A stretch of 64,000 nt of DNA, from NCBI GenBank assembly GCA_905181595.1, contig CAJIYI010000001.1, positions 835,938 to 899,937 on the forward strand, in the 5' to 3' direction. Under the pieces are notes generated by a model. The model worked only from the letters and a program-made list of their open reading frames with translations, had not been told where the DNA came from and ran no database searches. The stretch comes from an uncultured SAR86 cluster bacterium. GTDB taxonomy: Bacteria; Pseudomonadota; Gammaproteobacteria; Magnimaribacterales; D2472. Below, in pieces: positions 56,944 through 64,000 of this stretch; the stretch's first letter is position 1, and each line of letters opens with the position of its first letter. The position numbers and the translations under genes were made by a program.

Positions 56944-58597
56944 TCTCTTCTACCATCGTATTTTTAGATGAGTCTATTAAAACATGTTTCATTAATTTTC
57001 CGGAAGCATTTCTTGGTAATGATTGTTCAGCAAATATCCATTTAGACGGTACCTTAAAATCTGCAAGCTTTGATGAAACCCAGTTTGATAGTTCTTCTTG
57101 TGTAATCTCAGAGTTTACTAGCTTTATAACTGCTGCAACTTCTTGCCCTAAATCTTCGTGAGGTAATCCAATGACTGCAGATTCTTCGACCATGGGATGT
57201 AAATCCAAAAGAAGCTCAATCTCCTGAGGATAGACATTTTCAGCTCCGCGTAAAATAAGATCAGTGCGCCTAGAAGAAATAAAAAATAAATGGCCTTCTT
57301 TGAAGCCAAAGTCTCCGGTTCTCAGCCAGCGATCCTCTAACAAAGATTCGCTTGAGGCTTCGGGATTATTAAAGTACCCCAGCATGACCGAGGGGCTCCT
57401 AACAAAAATTTCTCCTTCTTCGTTGTCCTCTAAAATGACTTGCCCTTCCTCATCTCTAAGCTCTACATTAACGGTTGGCATAACTTGTCCTGGAGAAGCT
57501 GGATTGCTATTTAGGTTTTCACCCCAGTTAATAATGGTAATAGCGCCTGACTCAGTTAGACCATAGCCATAGCCAAAGCTGTATTTAGAACTAGGAAAGA
57601 CTTCCTTGGTTCTTTCAATTAAAGCAGGAGGCATTGGAGCGCCACCACCCCCGACTACGAGAACTGATGGAAGACTGATATTAGTTTCGTTTGCAGCATC
57701 CAGAACTCTTTTTAAGGCGGTAGGCACAGCGCCGCCCCAAGAAGTAACATTAAATTTATCAATCAACTCTAGTATTTTATGGGCAGAAAATTTTCCTGCA
57801 TAAAGAAGAGTTGTTGAACCGGCAAATAAACTCGTTACCACACCAGCCGAAAGACCTGATACATGAAATAAGGGAGAGGTTAAAAGACTGGTAGGTTTAT
57901 GTTTACCCCAATCAATGCCCTTAGAGGATGAATCTTGGGAGACTGCTGCGCCTTGCAGCATCGATAGAGTTGAGTTTGCAATCATAGAGCGATGAGAAGT
58001 CATAACACCCTTCGGTGCGCCAGTTGTCCCTGAGGTGTAAAGCAAACAAGCACACTCATCTTCATCGAGACGAATAAATGAATCTATCATCTCAGATTGA
58101 TTGGCTAAATCCATTTCTTCAAAAATTAATACAGGATGTGTTGGCTCGCCAGAAATGCGATCGAATCTTTTTTGATCAGCAACAATTAATTTTGGGTCAG
58201 CATCCTCAATGGCTTTCATTGCCTCAGAGCCCTTCCACCAACCATTCAAACCACAAGCAATAGCACCAATACTTACAGTGGCCCAAAAGAAAATGACCCA
58301 CTCAGGGCAATTGGCTGCGTATATAGCCACCCTATCTCCAGGTTTAACCTCATACTCATTCTTTAAAATGTATGCAGCTTTTTTAACTAGCTTCAAATGC
58401 TCAGCGTAAGTAATAACCTTATCTTGGTAGATAAGATATGGTTGGTCGCCATGATTATTTGAAAGCTCTAAAAAATCTACCAGAGACCTAGGGCGATTTT
58501 TGAAAACGTCCATCTCTGATCCAAGAACATTCTCACGATGTATCTGAAAAAATTCTTGATCTGAAACCAAGGCTTGTATGTATTTATCTGTGTGCAT
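56936..58597 (-). CDS. Acyl-CoA ligase (AMP-binding), long-chain or steroid-acid type
   Basis: The 553-residue protein is an ANL superfamily ligase: P-loop LLYTSGTTGAPKGVMTSH, GYGLTESGAITI, LRTGDFGFKEG, RRTDLILRGAENVYPQEIE, and the C-terminal catalytic lysine in LPRNASGKLMKH. It activates a carboxylate to its CoA ester and begins the operon, so it probably feeds the thiolase/crotonase enzymes. Its last bases overlap the DUF35 gene by eight. The chain type is not readable from the sequence alone. Confidence 0.9.
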   Translation of the reverse strand: MHTDKYIQALVSDQEFFQIHRENVLGSEMDVFKNRPRSLVDFLELSNNHGDQPYLIYQDKVITYAEHLKLVKKAAYILKNEYEVKPGDRVAIYAANCPEWVIFFWATVSIGAIACGLNGWWKGSEAMKAIEDADPKLIVADQKRFDRISGEPTHPVLIFEEMDLANQSEMIDSFIRLDEDECACLLYTSGTTGAPKGVMTSHRSMIANSTLSMLQGAAVSQDSSSKGIDWGKHKPTSLLTSPLFHVSGLSAGVVTSLFAGSTTLLYAGKFSAHKILELIDKFNVTSWGGAVPTALKRVLDAANETNISLPSVLVVGGGGAPMPPALIERTKEVFPSSKYSFGYGYGLTESGAITIINWGENLNSNPASPGQVMPTVNVELRDEEGQVILEDNEEGEIFVRSPSVMLGYFNNPEASSESLLEDRWLRTGDFGFKEGHLFFISSRRTDLILRGAENVYPQEIELLLDLHPMVEESAVIGLPHEDLGQEVAAVIKLVNSEITQEELSNWVSSKLADFKVPSKWIFAEQSLPRNASGKLMKHVLIDSSKNTMVEENE

Positions 58598-58741
58598 AAC
58601 TTAAATTATTTTTAACTATCGTATAAACAAAACAAATAATCAACGAGTATCAGTAGCTTTTATTTTGTCAATGTTGTTTGAGAAATAGAGTTTAGTTATA
58701 GTGGATTACATGCCATTTAACATGAAGAGAATTTAAAAATT

Positions 58742-59509
58742 ATGGATTCACAAAACACAGATCAAAAACTAGCTGTCATTACTGGAGGAGCGTCTGGCAT
58801 TGGGCTGAGTTGCAGCAAGCGCTTTGCAAAAGAAGGTTATGCAGTTTTAATAATTGATGCGAATAAAGAAGCCGGTGAACAAGAATTAAAAAGCCTTAAA
58901 TCAGATGGTTATAATGCAGATTTTGCTTATTGCGATATCACCAAACATGAGCAAGTCGCCGCTATATTTCAAGGACTTGCAGACCAAAATAAATGTGCAC
59001 AGGTGTTAGTAAATTGTGCCGGCATTAGTCCAGCTTTGAATGCATTACACGAGTACCCTGTAGAAGAATGGCATCGTGCCATTGATATCAATCTGCATGG
59101 GACCTTCTATGCTTGCCGAGAGTTTCTTGGTCTTGCAATGAAGAATAATGCATCCGATGGTTCAATTATCAATGTGGCTTCAATTATGGGAGTAAGAGCC
59201 AGCGCAGCTCAAGCATCTTATGCTGCATCTAAACATGCCGTTGTAGGTCTCACCAAATCTATTGCTCAAGACTATGCTCATTTAAATATTCGTGCCAATG
59301 CTGTGGGTCCTGGAGTCATTGATACGCCCATGAACACAGAATTGATGAAAGATGAAAATGTAATGCAATACATGCTTGGAAGGATTCCTTTAAAGCGAGT
59401 TGCTTCTTCGGATGAGGTAGCCAATCTTATTTATTTTCTTGCCTCCTCAGAGGCCTCATACATTACAGGGTCCTATCACCCGGTTGATGGTGGCTATCTT
59501 GCAAGCTGA
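58742..59509 (+). CDS. SDR family oxidoreductase (FabG-like)
   Basis: The 255-residue classical SDR has ITGGASGIGLSCSKRF, LVNCAGISP, the catalytic serine in NVASIMGVRASAAQ, YAASK and ITGSYHPVDGG. It should be a 3-hydroxyacyl or hydroxysteroid dehydrogenase. It is divergent from the acyl-CoA ligase operon across 144 bases with no recognised promoter motif, and its end overlaps the next SDR by about 23 bases. Confidence 0.88.
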   Translation: MDSQNTDQKLAVITGGASGIGLSCSKRFAKEGYAVLIIDANKEAGEQELKSLKSDGYNADFAYCDITKHEQVAAIFQGLADQNKCAQVLVNCAGISPALNALHEYPVEEWHRAIDINLHGTFYACREFLGLAMKNNASDGSIINVASIMGVRASAAQASYAASKHAVVGLTKSIAQDYAHLNIRANAVGPGVIDTPMNTELMKDENVMQYMLGRIPLKRVASSDEVANLIYFLASSEASYITGSYHPVDGGYLAS

Positions 59510-60315
59510 CATATTTAAAAATAAAACTGCGCTGATCACTGGGGCTGCAAGTGGTATTGGTCGCGGCTTAGCTGTCCATGCGGCTGGTCTTGGAATGAAT
59601 GTTGTTTTGATGGATCTCAACGAAGAAGGCTTGTCTGAAACTCAAGCTCTTATCCCAAGCTCCCCTACTCTTGTATTGAAGTGTGATGTATCTAATCTCG
59701 AAGAATTCACTCTATGCAAAGAAAAGATAGATGCGGAATTTGGCATGGTTCATTTTCTTTTTAACAACGCTGGAATTTTTTTAGAGGGCCGAGCTTGGAA
59801 AGCAGATCAAAAGAATTGGAAGAGAGTCATTGATGTAAATTTAATGAGTGTTATCTATGGGTTAAATCTCTTTGTAGATGAGATGATCAATAGCAATGAA
59901 CGTTGTCACATTATTAATACATCTTCCATGGCAGGGATAATCGTTGGGCCCGCTTTAGCGCCTTATACAACGACCAAACACGCAGTTGTAGGCCTAACAA
60001 GAACACTTCATGAGGACTTAGCTCAGAATGATAAAGTTGGAGTGTCTGTGATGTGCCCAGGTCTTGTCAAAACTAACATCATAGAAAGAGACCATCTGGG
60101 ACTAGATCTAGATGAATCCTCCATTGATCAGCACGAAAGCGCTAAAAACAATGCACAGTGGCTTAGCCGATGGGGTAAAAGAAGGAATGACTACTGAAGA
60201 CCTAGCAGTCATAGTATTCAATAAAATTGAACAAAATCAATTTTGGATCCTAACGCATCCTGAGTTTATAGATGTTTACGCTGGCTACTCCAAAGAGCTC
60301 ATAGACACTCTTTAG
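59487..60315 (+). CDS. SDR family oxidoreductase, one frameshift near 60146
   Basis: The first frame has ITGAASGIGRGLAVHAAG, FLFNNAGIF, INTSSMAGIIVG and YTTTKHAVVGL. The second carries the C-terminal EGMTTEDLAVIVF and FWILTHPEFIDVY. Removing one A from the run of five at 60144-60148 joins them into a protein of about 275 residues. The C-terminal THPEF segment is typical of SDRs that reduce or oxidise larger lipid-like substrates. The shift is probably a sequence error. Confidence 0.82.
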
Positions 60316-60324
60316 ACTTAATCT

Positions 60325-61364
60325 TTATTTGAGCGCTTTCAGCACTTGCTTGAAAGGGATAATTTTAAAGTTCTGATTTTTTAGCTCTTCCCCATCGAGG
60401 TTTTCATCGTCCTGAGCAATCATCATTCCTTTGGTGTATTTTCCACCAAAATTGTAGCTAGAAACTGAGATGCCATCTGTGTGTGATGTTCCATCAATAC
60501 CGCGGGGGCTATCATCAACAGTAAAACTAGAAATGAATTGATAAGGCTTCTGCCTGTTATAGACATTATATTTGTTATCGCCTTGTGAAGATAAAATGAC
60601 ATACCCTTCTGTGTCAGAAGTTTTATAGATTGCCACCCCTTCAGGATCGCCACCAATGTTTCCTTCTCGAGAGTCTACAATGACTGGGTTTAAAAATGGA
60701 TACTCTTGATTTAAGTCGTAGGCTTTTAAAACTCCATTGGTTTCTTCTTCTGAGATAAATAAAGTTTGGTATTCTCATCATCGAATACACATCCCTCTGA
60801 CTCCCCTCCATTATCAAATGCTCCAATTAGCTTTTGATTTTCAAGTGTCCATAGCTCAACTCTTGGGCCCCTATCCTCAGTTACAAAAGCAACGGGGGTT
60901 CCACCAATCATTCCAATGCATATGCCATAAATATCTATGCTTGAGGCTATGCTAAATGCACGCTTAGATAATGAAAAGATATCTTGAGATTCATGGGTGT
61001 TAGCAAAAAAGGTATCTTGATCTATAACCCAATACTCTACAGATTGATTGCTTCGATTGGTTGCAGCAAGATAAATCTCTGAATTTTGCTGCCTAACATC
61101 TATGTTATTTATAGCTCCAAGAGGAGAAAAACTCTGCTTCACACCCTTTAAATCATATAGATAAACTCCTGCAGTCTTATCGGTACCAAAAAAGAGTGAT
61201 GATCTGGGATTCTTAAAATTGATAATTAAAGCCGGGTCATCTGCAGCATCACCAGAGGTCTCAATAGGTTCTGACTCTGCCAAGGCAAATACTCCAGTCT
61301 CTTGAGAGCAAGAAGATGTAACCAAAAGGGTTAAAACAAAAAAACTGAGGTAAATTTTATTCAT
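60325..61364 (-). CDS. Beta-propeller phytase (3-phytase), one frameshift near 60765
   Basis: The N-terminal frame has a lipoprotein-type signal peptide (VTSSCSQE) and beta-propeller phytase motifs: GDAADDPALIINFKNP, LFFGTDKTAGVYLYDLKG, NNIDVRQQNSE and YGICIGMI. The second frame has GNIGGDPEGVAIYKTS, SSQGDNKYNVYNRQ and DGTSHTDGISVSSYNFGG. Restoring one missing base after TTATCT at about 60765 gives a complete protein of about 346 residues. It hydrolyses phytate with Ca2+ outside the cytoplasm. The porin and PiT genes follow upstream on the same strand. Confidence 0.88.
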
Positions 61365-61401
61365 AGAATAGATTATATCTTCAATGACTCACTTTCAAAA
61401 A

Positions 61402-62349
61402 TTAAAACTTATACTCGAGACCTATAGAAAAAATATTTCTATTCTTGTTTGCCCTATCTGATTGAAGTTTTGAAAACAAGGTGAAGAACTTTAAACCTTG
61501 TTTAATTTGATGGTCATAACCAATCGTAGACTGCTTGCCTGAGCTAATTTTCATGCTTGAGCTGGCATGCTGAAATTTAAGCGTACCTTTTGCTTGAACC
61601 CTAGTGGAGTAACTAATTACTCCCCCACTTTTTTTGACGCCGGTTGAAAGATTTTTAGTTTCTTGGACAATAATTCCAAGACGGAAATTTGAATGAGGAT
61701 ATAAAACTGAGAGCCGAGTGCTATCAAAACCTTTCATACCATCGTCTACAGCAAATGCTGCCTGATAATTATCCCCAAAGTAATTAATTGAGTAGGATTT
61801 AAAATTAGCACCAGAGGCTAAAGGATTTTTTATATGATTAAAAGTAGCTGAAATAGAATCTTTATATTTTGGTGTGGTGAACCCAATAAATTCCTCCAAT
61901 CTATTTTCGCCATGCAAAATATTTTTTATATCAGCAGACACATCATTAAAAAGATCTACTTTTAATTGGGATTTTTTTAAAGCTGAGTCATGCGTGCCTG
62001 CAAATAATGTACCAAAATTAGTTTGCAGCCCAATAAATGTATTTCTTTGTTTGAGAGTCCCGTCATCTCCTCTAGCTTTTCCATCGACAGGATCAAATCC
62101 ATATTCAATCTGATAAATAAACTCTAAATTTGAGGATTCTGAAAATAAAAAACTTCCTTTTAATCCAGCTTTAGATTCATTGTTTGCAATATCCGATTTG
62201 GTACCATTATTGTCAATTGAGATAGATTGAGCATCAATAGCAATTCTGCCATAAAAGTTATTATTAGCGTCTACATCCAAGCATCCCAGAAACATTAAGC
62301 AAAATAATGTTTTGCCACTAATAACAAAGCTATAAATTCTTTTTATCAT
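61402..62349 (-). CDS. General Gram-negative porin
   Basis: The 315-residue protein has a signal sequence (about 12-29), a first strand NFYGRIAIDAQSISID, GLQTNFGTLFAGTHDSALKK with the typical eyelet-loop region, and the C-terminal strand ending GLEYKF. It is a 16-strand type porin that should allow passive uptake of small solutes. Its stop-start overlap with the PiT gene (62350) and the phytase 37 bases further suggest it serves phosphate entry. Confidence 0.85.
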   Translation of the reverse strand: MIKRIYSFVISGKTLFCLMFLGCLDVDANNNFYGRIAIDAQSISIDNNGTKSDIANNESKAGLKGSFLFSESSNLEFIYQIEYGFDPVDGKARGDDGTLKQRNTFIGLQTNFGTLFAGTHDSALKKSQLKVDLFNDVSADIKNILHGENRLEEFIGFTTPKYKDSISATFNHIKNPLASGANFKSYSINYFGDNYQAAFAVDDGMKGFDSTRLSVLYPHSNFRLGIIVQETKNLSTGVKKSGGVISYSTRVQAKGTLKFQHASSSMKISSGKQSTIGYDHQIKQGLKFFTLFSKLQSDRANKNRNIFSIGLEYKF

Positions 62350-63600
62350 TTATACGTTAAAGATTATTCTTAGTAGGATATAAAACAGCACGGTAAAAGC
62401 AGCGCCAGCTGGAATTGTAACTAGCCAAGAAGCAATGATTCTTTTAATCGAACTGAAATCAAGGTGCTCTGCTCCTTTCGCTAAGCCCACGCCTATAACT
62501 CCACCCACAAGTGTATGAGTTGTAGAGATTGGAAATCCAAGGTAGGAAGCAGCTACAACCGTAGAAGCAGTTGCCATCTCAGCTGAAAATCCAAGACTCG
62601 GAGTCAGGGTAGTAATTTTTTTTCCAACAGTCGCTATAACTCGTGAGCCAAGCGTTGCTAAGCCAAAGACTATACCGATGCCTCCAATAAATAGAACCCA
62701 GGGGCTGATAGCTGCTTTTGAGCCAATTGCGCCTGTATCTACTACACTTACAATGGCAGCCAGCGGGCCAATTGCATTAGCAACGTCATTTGAGCCATGA
62801 GCAAATGCCATAGCACTTGCAGAGACGATCATAAGAAGCCCAAAAGCAAATTCAATTCCACCATCGCGCATAATTTTTTCTTTGTTTGTTCTTAAAAAGA
62901 ATGCTGTGCCAATTGCCACAAGTGAGCTAAAGAGCAAAATAAATAAATAAACTTCGTTATCACTCCACTCAACTCCAACATGCTTCAATCCTTTTCTTGC
63001 GGTAACAAGTGATATAACAACCGCAACCATAAAGCTATACATTGGTATGTATGTAATGGCAGCTTTCTCAGGTTCAGAGCGATCTAAGATTAATTTTTTT
63101 GCAGAAATGTAAAGAGCGAAGGCTAAAGTTCCGGAGAACAATGGAGATGTAACCCAACTCATGGCAATGGTGCCTACTTTATTCCAAGAAACTGCATCAA
63201 CACCCTTGGTAATTAAAACAAATCCAATAATGGCTCCAACGATTGAATGGGTTGTTGAGACTGGCCAACCTCTTAAGCTAGCAATGTACAACCAAGTCCC
63301 ACCCGCCAGCAAAGCAGACATCATGCCAATTACAAAAATATTTATATCATTAGCATAGATATTAGGGTCTACAATCCCTTTGCGAATAGTTGATGTAACC
63401 TCTCCGCCAGCTAAAAAAGCTCCCAGAAACTCAAAAATAGCTGCAATAATTATTGCTTGTTTAATTGTGATGGCTTTACTGCCAACTGATGTTCCCATAG
63501 AATTCGCCACATCATTTGCACCAATTCCAAAGGCCATAAAAAAACCTATAAAGCCAGCAATTAAAAGTATCGTGAAGGGATCAAGAAATAAATTTTCCAT
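62350..63600 (-). CDS. pitA: PiT family inorganic phosphate transporter
   Basis: The 416-residue polytopic protein has the duplicated PiT signature: GIGANDVANSMGTSVGSKAIT near residue 25 and FAHGSNDVANAIGPLAA near 275, plus GWPVSTTHSIVGAIIG and GFPISTTHTLVGGVIG. It takes up phosphate (as metal-phosphate or with H+/Na+). It is the first gene of a PiT-porin-phytase run. Confidence 0.93.
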   Translation of the reverse strand: MENLFLDPFTILLIAGFIGFFMAFGIGANDVANSMGTSVGSKAITIKQAIIIAAIFEFLGAFLAGGEVTSTIRKGIVDPNIYANDINIFVIGMMSALLAGGTWLYIASLRGWPVSTTHSIVGAIIGFVLITKGVDAVSWNKVGTIAMSWVTSPLFSGTLAFALYISAKKLILDRSEPEKAAITYIPMYSFMVAVVISLVTARKGLKHVGVEWSDNEVYLFILLFSSLVAIGTAFFLRTNKEKIMRDGGIEFAFGLLMIVSASAMAFAHGSNDVANAIGPLAAIVSVVDTGAIGSKAAISPWVLFIGGIGIVFGLATLGSRVIATVGKKITTLTPSLGFSAEMATASTVVAASYLGFPISTTHTLVGGVIGVGLAKGAEHLDFSSIKRIIASWLVTIPAGAAFTVLFYILLRIIFNV

Positions 63601-63776
63601 ATTTAAATAATAGTTATTAATTAATGATGCTATTAAGCATTATGGCTGTGAAAAGGAGATTGCTTTCTTGTTACTAAACACAAACCTTTGTGCAACATTT
63701 TGATGAAGCATCCGATGGTTTATATAGGAAGGATCTGCCTCTATTAGGACAAGATAAGATTTAGAGGGCTAATAAT

Positions 63777-63902
63777 TTAAGAGAAATAAATAACTGCTGC
63801 TAAAACGAACCACAAGGAGAAAAAACCAAATACCTGCATCTCGTTTGCTTGAGAACTTTTAGGCATTAAACCCTGTTTTTTTAATAATTTTTTAGTATTC
63901 AT
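63777..63902 (-). CDS. Predicted 41-residue single-span membrane protein
   Basis: The frame has a basic N-terminus (MNTKKLLKKQGLMPK) and one hydrophobic helix ending AAVIYFS. No clear Shine-Dalgarno precedes the ATG, so support is modest. It is the only likely gene in 63601-64000; the rest of that 400-base stretch holds nothing recognisable. Confidence 0.4.
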   Translation of the reverse strand: MNTKKLLKKQGLMPKSSQANEMQVFGFFSLWFVLAAVIYFS

Positions 63903-64000
63903 TGGAATAATTAAGTTTCTTATATGACACTAGTTTGTCACATGAATGACACAATAAACTAAATTGCTGAAAAAAGCTATAAATTATTGTTATTTATAGA

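Overview
The window is AT-rich by eye and gene-dense. It looks like the chromosome of an oligotrophic marine gammaproteobacterium, of SAR86 or a related heterotrophic lineage. This rests on gene content and order: the gammaproteobacterial trxB / ftsK-lolA-crcB-serS block, two large TonB-dependent receptors, a Na+-pumping oxaloacetate decarboxylase, duplicated glnK-amtB pairs, and many lipid and alcohol enzymes (SDRs, GMC oxidoreductases, crotonases, thiolase-like proteins). No search was run, so the lineage is an inference.

Layout. 1-9.4 kb: MATE exporter (partial), TetR regulator, a heavily frameshifted GPH-type symporter, hydrolases, a tRNA-Ser(UGA), then a small patch of hypothetical membrane-protein genes bracketed in part by a 30-bp direct repeat. 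9.4-17.9 kb: two GMC oxidoreductases, a TonB receptor, an HD-domain metalloprotein and peptidase E. 17.9-29.7 kb: amidohydrolase, SDRs, a RecB-like nuclease, a lipase-like hydrolase, a FabH-like synthase, TspO, a nucleoside transporter, a 2OG-Fe oxygenase and an Oar-like TonB receptor. 29.8-35.4 kb: serS, crcB, lolA, ftsK and trxB. 35.4-41.5 kb: AcuI-like reductase, SDR, and two nitrogen operons (TorF-like porin-glnK-amtB and glnK-amtB), each behind a GG-N10-GC sigma-54 type promoter. 41.5-50.6 kb: acyltransferase, oadGAB, glycerophosphodiesterase, a sterol-methyltransferase-like protein, a UMF1 MFS protein and an MBL hydrolase. 50.6-60.3 kb: a minus-strand operon of acyl-CoA ligase, two DUF35 proteins, two thiolase-like proteins, two crotonases, DedA, HIT and an NTF2-like protein, with two SDRs divergent from it. 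60.3-63.9 kb: a phosphorus locus of beta-propeller phytase, porin and PiT transporter.

The most interesting system is the 52.2-58.6 kb operon. Two thiolase-fold proteins lacking the usual nucleophilic cysteine are translationally coupled to a zinc-ribbon DUF35 protein and a zinc-less DUF35 protein, with a CoA ligase and crotonases. This is the architecture expected for retro-aldol (Ltp/DUF35) side-chain cleavage of sterol-like or other branched acyl-CoAs. A sterol-C24-methyltransferase-like enzyme lies about 5 kb away.

A caution applies to the whole window. Many genes, including essential serS, carry single-base frameshifts with intact protein motifs on both sides. These look more like base-calling or assembly indels than real gene decay. 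Frameshifted genes are therefore listed as one locus with the position of the shift.
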